Positions 57,151 through 64,000 of a stretch of DNA of 64,000 bases are shown piece by piece. Source of the DNA: Caloramator sp. E03. GTDB lineage: Bacteria; Bacillota; Clostridia; Clostridiales; Caloramatoraceae. How positions within the stretch are numbered: the first letter of the stretch is position 1; every line of letters starts with the position of its first letter. The stretch lies in the NCBI RefSeq assembly GCF_006016075.1, contig NZ_CP040093.1, positions 186,001 through 250,000 of the forward strand, given 5' to 3'. A program made the position numbers and the translations under genes. The notes below the pieces were generated by a model. It had not been told where the DNA came from and searched no databases. It saw only the letters and a list, made by a program, of their open reading frames with translations.

Positions 57151-57501
57151 AAGTTTGAGTTTTTGTGTCTACTATATTGACATAAATCCACCATTTAATA
57201 ATCTTGTATTTAATTCTTTCATAATTGTCGCATTTATTTTTTTATTTTCTCCCAAAGTTGGATCTATCGTTAATCCAGATTTAGTATCATAAATCCTTAT
57301 TAATCCTCTATCTTCTTCATAACTTGGCATAAAATGCACTTCTTTGTCATGCTTTTTTTCTACTGAATACGTCATACCAAGTGTAGCTGCAATTTCTCCT
57401 AAAGAACTTACACAACAATCAACTGTCATTTTTACATTTTTTATTGGTTTCAAAATATCCATATTCCCCACCCCACTAAATTAGATATTTTTCTTTTTAA
57501 G

Positions 57502-57529
57502 ATTATAGTTTTATAAATACAAAAGTCAA
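57502..57529 (-). promoter_or_regulatory. Promoter of the rnlA-rnlB cassette
   Basis: Minus strand: -35 TTGACT (57524-57529), 16-bp spacer, -10 TATAAT (57502-57507), about 40 bp upstream of the RnlA-like start. With the terminator at 57548-57585 it makes the cassette independent of phage late transcription. Confidence 0.75.
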
Positions 57530-57547
57530 GTGTATTACGTAAACAAA

Positions 57548-57585
57548 ACAAAAAAATCCTGGCACTATCTTTCGACAGCACCAGG
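57548..57585 (-). terminator. Terminator between the phage genes and the rnlAB cassette
   Basis: CCTGGTGCTGTC-GAAA-GATAGTGCCAGG followed by ATTTTTTTG on the minus strand. Confidence 0.88.
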
Positions 57586-57591
57586 TTAAAA

Positions 57592-57780
57592 TTATACGTT
57601 TTCTTTTAAAGCTTCTTCCCTCTCTTTGATAAGCTCTTTTAATTCCTCTAAATCTTGTAAAGTGGCTTTGTTCCTTATAAAACTTCTTGCTGCAGTTCTT
57701 GCTTTTAGGTAATTTGCATATTCCTTGTTCTTAGCTTCCCATTTCTGATTAGCTACTGTCTGCTTTGCTTTTTCTGGCAT
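57592..57780 (-). CDS. Small phage-associated helical protein
   Basis: A 62-residue charged helical protein starting MPEKAKQTVANQKWEAKNKE and containing KARTAARSFIRNKATLQDLE. The start ATG at 57780 follows AAGGAGGG by 6 nt; the frame could extend to 57822 through the upstream small gene. Similar small proteins occur near lysis genes of clostridial prophages, but I know no function. It ends at a terminator. Confidence 0.65.
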   Translation of the reverse strand: MPEKAKQTVANQKWEAKNKEYANYLKARTAARSFIRNKATLQDLEELKELIKEREEALKENV

Positions 57781-57793
57781 TAGATATCCCTCC

Positions 57794-57901
57794 TTATTTT
57801 GTAAATAAATACTTAACTGCATATACTAATAAGGCTATAGCACCTATTAACTGTACGATTTTAAATGCTAATCCTATGCTTTCTTTGAATAATTTATTCA
57901 T
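57794..57901 (-). CDS. Small hydrophobic phage peptide
   Basis: A 35-residue frame, MNKLFKESIGLAFKIVQLIG then AIALLVYAVKYLFTK, with one membrane helix. Its stop TAA runs into the GGAGGG of the next gene, suggesting coupling. No good ribosome site is seen upstream, so confidence is limited. Confidence 0.4.
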   Translation of the reverse strand: MNKLFKESIGLAFKIVQLIGAIALLVYAVKYLFTK

Positions 57902-57958
57902 ATTGTAATGAAGACGGATATATGTTATATTGGGATTAAGGGAGGTTTTATCCCCCCT

Positions 57959-58081
57959 CTACTGTTTTAGGCTCCCTAATACCATCTTTAGAACTGCTAT
58001 CAGGGTACCTATTTCCAGTATGAGTTCTACAAGTGCCGCTATCACTTGTTTGAACTCTTTTATTTTTTGCTCCATCTTCAT
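57959..58081 (-). CDS. Small phage protein with one hydrophobic helix
   Basis: A 40-residue frame starting MKMEQKIKEFKQVIAALVEL, ending LKMVLGSLKQ. AGGAGG lies 7 nt upstream of the ATG at 58081. It is amphipathic to hydrophobic and could be membrane-associated. It lies behind the lysis-module terminator. Function unknown. Confidence 0.55.
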   Translation of the reverse strand: MKMEQKIKEFKQVIAALVELILEIGTLIAVLKMVLGSLKQ

Positions 58082-58163
58082 TTCCTCACCTCCTTCCTAC
58101 AATTATATTATACTACTTGTAGTAACTACTGTCAATATTATTTGGGATATTTTGTTAAAATTT

Positions 58164-58197
58164 CAAAAAAAGAAAAGCCCCGGCATTACACCGGGGT
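58164..58197 (-). terminator. Terminator after the phage lysis module
   Basis: ACCCCGG-TGTAATG-CCGGGGC followed by TTTTCTTTTTTT on the minus strand, downstream of the holin gene. The 90 bases between it and the holin contain two further small hairpins but no gene. Confidence 0.9.
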
Positions 58198-58289
58198 TTG
58201 GACTCTCCAAAATTGGATAGTCCTCCAATTAATAAATTTGCTAAAAATTGCTATTGAGTGCAGGTTGTTATCCTGCAAGTCCGTTATAA

Positions 58290-58613
58290 CTACTTTTCCA
58301 AGCCTTTATTTTTTAAGAATAAATTCATTTCATGCACTGCACTTTCTATTAATAAATCAATATCAATTATTGATAGCTTACCTTTTGTTTTGTTTTTAAG
58401 ATAACTTAATACCCATGCTTTTTTATCTTTTCCGCAGCCTGCACCGAAATACTGTTCGGCAGCTTGTACTGCTTTTTTTGCCAAGTCATAATACTTTTTA
58501 ACCTTTTCATTGCCTATTTTTTTATTTAAGTAATTAAAAAGTGCTCCCATAACAAAGAGCACCACCAACTGAATAATAATTGTTAAGCCTTGCATTAATA
58601 AATCTTTTAACAT
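58290..58613 (-). CDS. Phage holin, LLH type
   Basis: A 107-residue protein with one N-terminal membrane helix (LTIIIQLVVLFVMGALFNYL) followed by a charged cytoplasmic part: YYDLAKKAVQAAEQYFGAG and KKAWVLSYLKNKTKG. This is the layout of LLH-family holins of clostridial phages, which permeabilise the membrane at lysis. It lies 14 nt after the amidase gene, with GGGAGG before its ATG. Confidence 0.82.
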   Translation of the reverse strand: MLKDLLMQGLTIIIQLVVLFVMGALFNYLNKKIGNEKVKKYYDLAKKAVQAAEQYFGAGCGKDKKAWVLSYLKNKTKGKLSIIDIDLLIESAVHEMNLFLKNKGLEK

Positions 58614-58626
58614 TCTAAAACCTCCC

Positions 58627-59358
58627 TTAAGTTATATTTATATATTTTCCGCAAACCCACTGCGGATTAAGTTTATTAACTAAATACCAATCGCCCTGCT
58701 CTGCATAAATTGTAACTACGGCTCCCATTTGCAGCTTTCCGTTTATAGTTGCTGATGTTGAAGGCTCTGCTCTGCAATTTAAGACTGTTGCAGTTACTAC
58801 GCCTTTTTTATACTGCTGTTGCTGTGTTTGTGTCGTTTTTACAGGGTTTAATACTGCATTTACTGCACTCTTAAACTTTGCCCACTCATTCTCATTTACC
58901 ATCATTCTTGGACAGTCCTTGCCTGTAATGTCATAGTGCCTATATAAATCATTCAATGTTAGGTTATATTTTTTCAAAAGATATGCAGCAAGTTCTACAG
59001 TATTTTGATAGGTCTTTTTAAAGTCCCCATCACTATTTACACACATCTCTATACCAATGAGAAAGTAGTTAGGACTATACGGCTTTTCTCTGATTTTTTC
59101 TCCTGTTGCCGTATACTTGCTCGCTCCAACATGCCAAGCAACCTCGCCGTCTGGTATGCACTGTATAATTTTGCTATCATCAACAATGTAGTGAGCTGAT
59201 GCTACTGTTTTAGTCGTGTTAAAATAGTCCCTATTCGCTTTAGCATTTGCACCTTTGCCTGTGTTTGCAGTCCAATGAATTACTACGCCTTTGAGTTTTT
59301 TAAGTTTTATTTTGGGTCTGTTATGGTTTACAAGTAACATTTGCGTTATTGGTAGCAT
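58627..59358 (-). CDS. N-acetylmuramoyl-L-alanine amidase (phage endolysin)
   Basis: 243 residues. An amidase_2 domain (about residues 15-165) shows the zinc histidine in KGVVIHWTANTGKGANA, then AWHVGASKYTATGEK and LYRHYDITGKDCPRMM. A linker rich in Gln/Thr leads to a C-terminal bacterial SH3 domain (VVTATVLNCRAEPSTSATIN to WVCGKYINIT) for cell-wall binding. It cleaves peptidoglycan in phage release. Between the XhlA-like gene and the holin. Confidence 0.93.
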   Translation of the reverse strand: MLPITQMLLVNHNRPKIKLKKLKGVVIHWTANTGKGANAKANRDYFNTTKTVASAHYIVDDSKIIQCIPDGEVAWHVGASKYTATGEKIREKPYSPNYFLIGIEMCVNSDGDFKKTYQNTVELAAYLLKKYNLTLNDLYRHYDITGKDCPRMMVNENEWAKFKSAVNAVLNPVKTTQTQQQQYKKGVVTATVLNCRAEPSTSATINGKLQMGAVVTIYAEQGDWYLVNKLNPQWVCGKYINIT

Positions 59359-59370
59359 TTAATCATCTCC

Positions 59371-59634
59371 CTACTTAAATAATCCCTTTTCAATTGCATA
59401 AAAAAAGAAGCTTACTAAAGCTCCTACCGTTAAACCTATATACCATTTCATTATTGCTACTAAAGACTTTATCTGGTCGCAAAGGCTCTCAATTTTTGCG
59501 TCTACTGCTGCTCCTCTCTGCTCTATTTTATCAAGCCTTTCAGAATGATTATTTAGCCTGAATTCATGAGTATCAATTCTCGATTCAAGCTGTTTATGCT
59601 TTTCATTACAAAGTTTTTCGCTGTATTCACTCAT
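59371..59634 (-). CDS. XhlA-like phage lysis protein
   Basis: 87 residues: an N-terminal coiled coil (KHKQLESRIDTHEFRLNNHS and ERLDKIEQRG) followed by one C-terminal membrane helix (MKWYIGLTVGALVSFFFYAI). This is the XhlA (haemolysin) layout; XhlA works with a holin in host lysis. TTGGAGG precedes the ATG. First gene of the lysis group, after a terminator-like hairpin. Confidence 0.85.
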   Translation of the reverse strand: MSEYSEKLCNEKHKQLESRIDTHEFRLNNHSERLDKIEQRGAAVDAKIESLCDQIKSLVAIMKWYIGLTVGALVSFFFYAIEKGLFK

Positions 59635-59654
59635 TGTTGAACCTCCAAAGTAAA

Positions 59655-59680
59655 ATTAAAAAAGCCGGATGCTCCAGCTT
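59655..59680 (-). terminator. Terminator-like hairpin between phage genes
   Basis: AGCTGGA-GCA-TCCGGCT followed by TTTTTAATTTT on the minus strand, between the coiled-coil gene and the XhlA-like gene. Confidence 0.7.
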
Positions 59681-59696
59681 CTTTGTTATACCTTTG

Positions 59697-59993
59697 TTAT
59701 AAAGCTTTTTTCCCGCCTTCTATTACTTGTATCTTTATGTCATGCTTATCTACTTTTTCTGATATTTCATCTAATTTAATTTCGATTCTTTTAATGCTTT
59801 CTGTATTTTGAGCATAACCATCGTATAAAGCTTTCTTTGTCTCTTTTAATTCATATTCTAACCCTGTAACGGCATTTTCAACTTTTTCAAGTCTTTCTTT
59901 TACTTCCTTAAATCCATTTTGCATTTCAGTCTTTGTAGATTGTAATTCTGAATACATCTTAGTCATTAATTCAAATAACTTTTCATTATCCAC
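59697..59993 (-). CDS. Phage coiled-coil protein
   Basis: A 98-residue protein, nearly all heptad-repeat helix (LFELMTKMYSELQSTKTEMQ, EVKERLEKVENAVTGLEYEL, IKRIEIKLDEISEKVDKHD). No membrane helix. Start GTG at 59993 with GGAGGGG upstream. It lies between the small tail genes and the lysis group. Function unknown; similar coiled-coil proteins are common in Firmicute prophages. Confidence 0.7.
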   Translation of the reverse strand: MDNEKLFELMTKMYSELQSTKTEMQNGFKEVKERLEKVENAVTGLEYELKETKKALYDGYAQNTESIKRIEIKLDEISEKVDKHDIKIQVIEGGKKAL

Positions 59994-60291
59994 TTTATCC
60001 CCTCCAATGAAAATATTATATCACCTAAGAGAATGAAGAGGAAGGGCTATCTTCTGTAAAATAGTCCTTGTAAACAAAATTTATGTTTATTCTGATATAA
60101 ATCTACCACATTTCCCTCCTAATATTGTTTTTAAAGAATTAACCATTGCTTTCACTATCCAATAATGCTTGTACCCCTGCTCTAAATTTTTCGGGTACTT
60201 GTTCAATTGTTCTTTTGCCTGCTTTTATTAAAGCAACATATAATTCAACCATGGATTTATGTCAATATAGTAGACACAAAAACTCAAACTT

Positions 60292-61110
60292 TTATGCAGT
60301 TTTTCTTAAGGCATCTTCAAGCTGTTGAGGAGTCATATAACCGATACTGCTATGAAGCCTTTTTCTATTATACCAGGATTCTATGTATTCAAATATAGCT
60401 ATCCTTGCAGCATCAAAGTCATAGTATGTAGCTAAGTTTACTTCTTCCTTTTTTAGTGTAGCATGAAAGGATTCTATACAAGCATTGTCATAGGGGCATC
60501 CCTTGCCGCTGAAGGAATGAATTATATTATGCTCTTTAAGATAATCATCAAATTTAGAGCTTGTATACTGTGAGCCCAAATCACTGTGGAGTATAACAGT
60601 ATTCTTTGGTTTTTGAGTTATATAGGCATTTTCTACAGCCTTTATAGCTAGTTCTGTATCCATAGTCTTTGAAAAAGCATAGCCAATAATTTTCTTTGTA
60701 TGAAGATCCAAAACTGAAGCAAGATAGCACCATCTGTCCTTGAGTGTATAAATATAAGTTATATCCGTAACCCATTTTTCATTTATTGTAGTTGTTGAAA
60801 AATCTCTTTTTAAAACGTTTTCTTTAGCTTCTATTTTGCTTTTGGAAGATTGAGATCTGAATTTTTTGATAATTATGGACTTTATATTTAGTTTTTTCAT
60901 AATCCTTTGGACTCTCTTAAGGCTTATGGCATGTCCTCTTTCCTCACGCAACACTTTATGTATTTTTGGAGCACCATAACGACCTTTACTATCTTTATAG
61001 ATCTTCAGTATTTCTTCCTCATACATCTTGTTTTCTATGCTTCTTTTGCTTTCGGTTTTGTATAGATACTTATAGAAAGAGCTTCTTGAAACCTTTAAGA
61101 CTTCACACAT
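60292..61110 (-). CDS. IS3-family transposase OrfB (copy 2)
   Basis: 272 residues, identical to the copy 1 OrfB, with the same DDE residues (WVTDITYIYT, HSDLGSQYTS, CIESFHATLK). Both copies look intact, so the element may still be mobile. Confidence 0.93.
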   Translation of the reverse strand: MCEVLKVSRSSFYKYLYKTESKRSIENKMYEEEILKIYKDSKGRYGAPKIHKVLREERGHAISLKRVQRIMKKLNIKSIIIKKFRSQSSKSKIEAKENVLKRDFSTTTINEKWVTDITYIYTLKDRWCYLASVLDLHTKKIIGYAFSKTMDTELAIKAVENAYITQKPKNTVILHSDLGSQYTSSKFDDYLKEHNIIHSFSGKGCPYDNACIESFHATLKKEEVNLATYYDFDAARIAIFEYIESWYNRKRLHSSIGYMTPQQLEDALRKTA

Positions 61111-61163
61111 TAGCTTGATATCGTGCTCTTCTTTATGATCATTGATAAACTCAAAAATAGAGG

Positions 61164-61436
61164 TTACTTCTTTGCGAATATGGCCATGGCTTTTTTTAAT
61201 ATTTCATTTTCCTCCTCAAGCCTTGCCATCTTCTTTAACATTGCCTGATACTCTTCTGATGTCATAATTGTATCTTTATCCACAGTTATTGGTTTAGCTT
61301 TCTTAATCCATCCATTGATTGTTGATTTTGATATGCCATATTCGCTGTTAAGCTCTGCCAAACTCTTACCAGAGTTATAGAGCTCTACAATTGTCTTTCT
61401 AAATTCTTCTGTATAATACTTTTGCCCTTTTGCCAT
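61164..61436 (-). CDS. IS3-family transposase OrfA (copy 2)
   Basis: About 90 residues, identical to the copy 1 OrfA, with helix-turn-helix and leucine-zipper helix and the same A7 slippage run before its end. Confidence 0.92.
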   Translation of the reverse strand: MAKGQKYYTEEFRKTIVELYNSGKSLAELNSEYGISKSTINGWIKKAKPITVDKDTIMTSEEYQAMLKKMARLEEENEILKKAMAIFAKK

Positions 61437-61512
61437 TGTAGACACTTCCTTCCCTTTTTATATTTTAAGGCGTTCGGCTTTTTGTGTCTACACTAATATA
61501 CTAACACCACCA

Positions 61513-61839
61513 TTATACTGTACCTCCTTGCATGTTCAAGATTTCCTCATATACAGTAGCCAATGCATCCATAAGAATAAGAATATCTTGCTTTAACTGA
61601 TTATTTTCAACTTGGAGTTGATTTATTTGTTCCTGTATTAGCCCTCTTTGCCTTATCATTGCCGAAGATGTCACATTACCGTTTTCATCAATTCCATTAA
61701 CATAAATCGTATAAGTAAATTCATCACCAGGTTTAAACTGGTCTGAAGTTGCTACTCTATAACCTTCTGTTATGGTTGGTATTATATCAGATATACTTAC
61801 AACTAAACCATCTGATTCTCGATATAATAAATATTTCAT
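61513..61839 (-). CDS. Phage tail-region protein with C-terminal coiled coil
   Basis: 108 residues. The first part is beta-rich (MKYLLYRESDGLVVSISDII, FKPGDEFTYTIYVNGIDENG); the second half is a helix (IQEQINQLQVENNQLKQDIL). Placed after the tail-fibre-like gene and before a CD1375-like gene, it may be a fibre accessory protein. GAGGTGAT precedes the ATG. Not matched to a named family. Confidence 0.65.
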   Translation of the reverse strand: MKYLLYRESDGLVVSISDIIPTITEGYRVATSDQFKPGDEFTYTIYVNGIDENGNVTSSAMIRQRGLIQEQINQLQVENNQLKQDILILMDALATVYEEILNMQGGTV

Positions 61840-61857
61840 GCTATCACCTCATTTATA

Positions 61858-63306
61858 TTAATATTCAAGCCATATAGAATAAAGTTTTATATTACTATTT
61901 GATGTACCACCTTTACGTGCTTCTACTGCAACAAAATAATTTCCGCTAAGTGAAGACACGTCTAACGACTCAGTAACTCTTGTGAATGCACCCGATTTAT
62001 TAATTTTCGCTATACCAAAAGTATAACAATCTGTAGTTTTAGTAGTAATTAATCCAAATGAGGAATTGACACTTAAACCAGAACCGGTATTTACCCAATC
62101 AATCCATATTTTCTTTGCACCAGTTATATTAATTGCTTGTGATGTTACTGCTGTTATTGTTGCTGAAATATCAGCGGTTGGAGTATAAACATTTATATTA
62201 TCACTATTTTTTGTTACTGTTCCGCCTATACCAGCCGTATAACCTGTTTCAAAAGGTACATATTCAACCCCAGAATTATACAAATAGTTATATCCGTTAA
62301 AGAATTTAACCCACTGCGTTCCGTCCCAATAATAAGCATTTTTAGCCTTCCATACTCCTGATTCTCTGTGGAGTACATTGTTAGGATAAGGAAGCTTTAT
62401 ACTAATATTCTTATCAGAATACATCTGCCAAAGGTTATTACTACCTTTATTTATATTAAACTTTGCCTGAGCTATATTTTTTGCTATTATATCAAGTTCA
62501 AGGTTATCAATATATGTCTGTCCAGCAAGAATTCTGAGCCACATATCATCATCCTGAATTGTCCAATCAGCAGGTATATCCTGAGATATTAAAGCCTGTC
62601 TTGCAGGCGTTGTTGACATTTCAACCCATATTGCACCAATTACGCTTGTTGTAGGGGCAGTTGCTGAATAATAAATGGGTACTAACCCCTTTAAACCACC
62701 TCCTTTACCCTGTAATATAAAATTTGTACCATTATAACGGAGAGTATATATACTTCCCGCCTTTAAATCTCCAGAAACAACATCATCCCCATCTGCTGTT
62801 TTAATGCTTTTTACACCTATTCCATTTACATTAATAGTGCTTGCACCTGTATTATCAACATTTATTTTTACCGATACTGCTATTCCTTCTGTATAACTTG
62901 TTATTCCACTTACAGTAACTGTATAGTTATTTGCACTTCCATCACAGACAGCATAAAATATATGAGTATTATTCGTTGCGTGTGTATTCAAATCTATAGT
63001 TGTTGCATGTCCAGTATGAGGTGATGCTGCGTTAATATGATTATTTAGGTCCTCAAGTGTCTTACTTGGTGCATCATACCAGTTTGTTTTTCCTGTTATA
63101 GCTTTGATTCTGTTTGCAAACCAGTCTAAGAATTGCCTTAAATTTCCTTGATTACTTGACGGTGTTTGTGCCTGGTCTATTGTTCTACTCCCTTCTTCTA
63201 CTGCATATATGTTACCTTCTATCCTATTAAAGTCAGAAGCTGCTGGAACATTTCCAGCAGCCCAGTTTGTTTTCGGTGTATTGTATCCATTTGGTGCTGT
63301 GCCCAT
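61858..63306 (-). CDS. Phage tail-fibre-like protein
   Basis: 482 residues. The N-terminus (PKTNWAAGNVPAASDFNRIE) resembles the opening of Firmicute phage fibre/baseplate proteins. The middle region (YTVTVSGITSYTEGIAVSVK, INVDNTGASTINVNGIGVKS, YTLRYNGTNFILQGKG) is made of beta repeats seen in tail fibres. The C-terminal part (about 340-482) is a jelly-roll-like, possibly carbohydrate-binding or receptor-binding region. Its ATG overlaps the stop of the upstream tail gene (TAATG). Confidence 0.75.
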   Translation of the reverse strand: MGTAPNGYNTPKTNWAAGNVPAASDFNRIEGNIYAVEEGSRTIDQAQTPSSNQGNLRQFLDWFANRIKAITGKTNWYDAPSKTLEDLNNHINAASPHTGHATTIDLNTHATNNTHIFYAVCDGSANNYTVTVSGITSYTEGIAVSVKINVDNTGASTINVNGIGVKSIKTADGDDVVSGDLKAGSIYTLRYNGTNFILQGKGGGLKGLVPIYYSATAPTTSVIGAIWVEMSTTPARQALISQDIPADWTIQDDDMWLRILAGQTYIDNLELDIIAKNIAQAKFNINKGSNNLWQMYSDKNISIKLPYPNNVLHRESGVWKAKNAYYWDGTQWVKFFNGYNYLYNSGVEYVPFETGYTAGIGGTVTKNSDNINVYTPTADISATITAVTSQAINITGAKKIWIDWVNTGSGLSVNSSFGLITTKTTDCYTFGIAKINKSGAFTRVTESLDVSSLSGNYFVAVEARKGGTSNSNIKLYSIWLEY

Positions 63307-64000
63307 TATGTAGCCCTCCTTCCTGAAAGTTTTGCTCTCAATGCTCCAATATATTCTATCTCTTGATTTATAACAAAATATTCATTTGTTTCGACATTGT
63401 CTGTTATACTTATCCTATCGCCAAGTAGCAGTGCAGGATTGCCTCTCCACTCAACCTCTACATCCCTGCGTGGGTCTTTGAAGCTTTGCAGTAGCTTATT
63501 GGCTATTGTCTGTGCCATGCTCAAAGTCTGTATCAAAGGATTAGTGGGGAATGTATATCGTATCAAGCCATTATCTGTGATTGAAGCGTCATCTTTTGCT
63601 ATTGCTTTCTCCTTGTTCATTATTTTAAGTGGTTGTGCGTTGATAACTATCGTTATGCTTTCCGCTGTTGTGCCATTGTTTTTGAGCGTTATATTTGCTC
63701 CCCAAGCGTAATATGTTGCAGCAGTCATTACAGTATTTGTTGCACCTACAAGGCTTGCTGTTGCATTTATACACGGTGTTTGATTATAATATACCGTTAG
63801 CGTCAATGTTTGCCCTGCCTCTATGCTCACAAGGTCATTACTGTGGTATATCTCTTGCAACACATCAGGTCTTAATGGGTTGGTTTCTACTTCCACATAA
63901 TTTGCAATTTCACCCCACTTCACAGGGTTATCCTTCCTAAAATAATCATCTTGCGTAATTGTCAAATCTGCTGTAATCTTGCTTGCAAGATAGCTTGGTC
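63306..64000 (-). CDS. Phage tail/baseplate protein (partial, cut by window edge)
   Basis: The frame is open to the window edge (…PSYLASKITADLTITQDDYF), so the true start is outside and more than 230 residues are visible. The visible part is beta-rich (LVSIEAGQTLTLTVYYNQTP, YYAWGANITLKNNGTTAESI). It ends with a segment (TIANKLLQSFKDPRRDVEVE, LLLGDRISITDNVETNEYFV) of the kind found at the C-terminus of phage tail-associated structural proteins. The precise family cannot be set from this fragment. Confidence 0.65.
   Translation of the reverse strand, partial: PSYLASKITADLTITQDDYFRKDNPVKWGEIANYVEVETNPLRPDVLQEIYHSNDLVSIEAGQTLTLTVYYNQTPCINATASLVGATNTVMTAATYYAWGANITLKNNGTTAESITIVINAQPLKIMNKEKAIAKDDASITDNGLIRYTFPTNPLIQTLSMAQTIANKLLQSFKDPRRDVEVEWRGNPALLLGDRISITDNVETNEYFVINQEIEYIGALRAKLSGRRAT

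Larger units (their letters stand above)
55933..57190 (+). mobile_element. IS3-family insertion sequence, copy 1
   Basis: A 1,258-bp element bounded by TGG...CCA with imperfect 31-base inverted ends that share the inner TAGACACAAAAA. It is flanked by a 3-bp target duplication CCA (55930-55932 and 57191-57193), normal for IS3-family members. It encodes OrfA and OrfB. It interrupts the RnlA-like gene. Copy 2 (60252-61509) has the same length, the same encoded proteins and the opposite orientation. Confidence 0.93.
55065..57462 (-). pseudogene. rnlA: RnlA-like HEPN-RNase toxin gene split by an IS3 element
   Basis: Two fragments (57462-57191 and 55932-55065) flank an insertion element. Dropping the element and one CCA copy gives one frame of about 378 residues across the junction (NTRLLNG then EIKTVKNIS). 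The first part contains RGLIRIYDTKSGLTIDPTLG, like the RnlA N-terminal repeat domain. The C-terminal domain has CPVAKALEGYLKKTLVEIG and the HEPN nuclease motif RNNISH (R-x4-H). RnlA is an mRNA-degrading toxin acting against phage. Start at ATG 57462 after GGGGTGGGG. In this copy the toxin is certainly interrupted. Confidence 0.65.
60252..61509 (-). mobile_element. IS3-family insertion sequence, copy 2
   Basis: Same 1,258-bp element as copy 1, in opposite orientation, with the same ends and the same CCA target duplication (60249-60251 and 61510-61512). The encoded proteins are identical to copy 1, pointing to recent transposition. It interrupts a tiny phage gene. Confidence 0.93.
60139..61513 (-). 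pseudogene. Small CD1375-like phage protein, split by an IS3 element after its start codon
   Basis: The start codon and ribosome site (AGGAGG, ATG at 61513) lie on one side of IS copy 2. The rest (60251-60139) lies on the other. Removing the element and one CCA gives a frame of 37 residues: MVELYVALIKAGKRTIEQVP then EKFRAGVQALLDSESNG. This matches the small CD1375-type proteins found after tail genes in clostridial prophages. Its ATG overlapped the preceding gene's stop (TAATG). In the present state only a few codons follow the ATG before a stop inside the element. Confidence 0.75.

Noticed and set aside
60020..60125. A 20-codon GTG-started frame after AGGAGG on the minus strand
   Set aside because: Too short and lacking similarity to known small phage proteins, although the ribosome site is good.

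Overview
The window is low-GC DNA in which nearly every gene sits in clostridial gene order. It carries an endospore programme (a CotS-like coat protein, YqfC, YqfD, SpoIIP, GPR), a class A RNase P RNA, a CIRCE-controlled heat-shock operon, a complete Rnf complex and pyruvate, phosphate dikinase. This points to an anaerobic, spore-forming member of the Clostridia, probably Clostridiaceae. The genus cannot be settled from the sequence alone.

Bases 1-47,400 are chromosomal core, almost all on the minus strand. In order they hold: a VTT/DedA membrane protein cut by the window edge; rnpB; a zinc-ribbon protein; nif3, trmK and a HAD phosphatase; the rpoD-dnaG sigma operon; a dGTPase-like HD protein; cotS (plus strand); ppdK with a CcpN-like CBS regulator; then the long recO-era-cdd-dgk/PAP2-ybeY-pgpH-phoH-yqfD-yqfC-yqeY-rpsU-hinT-mtaB-rsmE-prmA-dnaJ-dnaK-grpE-hrcA-hemW-lepA-spoIIP-gpr block. 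rpsT (plus), holA, comEC, an ECF-transporter S component with unusual palindromic control DNA, a TVP38-like protein and the rnfCDGEAB operon follow. A plus-strand structured RNA candidate lies downstream of rnfB.

Bases 47,700-54,320 are a plus-strand methionine operon under a SAM-I (S-box) riboswitch: metY, metF, a stand-alone methionine synthase reactivation protein, a short metH and metA. Two of the five genes (metY and the reactivation gene) carry the same kind of -1 disruption in an A run, at sequences that also fit ribosomal slippage heptamers. No other gene apart from those hit by the insertion sequences is visibly broken.

Bases 54,329-64,000 are one end of an integrated prophage. Its edge is marked by a 3' tRNA fragment whose geometry (5-bp T stem, 8-bp acceptor, G73, CCA) fits selenocysteine tRNA (selC). 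Reading inward from the window's right edge, the minus strand has tail/baseplate genes, a tail-fibre-like gene, small tail genes, a lysis module (XhlA-like protein, amidase, LLH-type holin) and small membrane peptides. Between the lysis genes and the attachment site, behind its own promoter, is a two-gene cassette resembling the RnlA/RnlB HEPN-RNase toxin-antitoxin (anti-phage) system. Two apparently identical 1,258-bp IS3-family elements in opposite orientation have invaded the prophage, each with a CCA target duplication. One splits the RnlA-like toxin and the other splits a tiny phage gene just after its start codon. Removing the elements restores both reading frames exactly.
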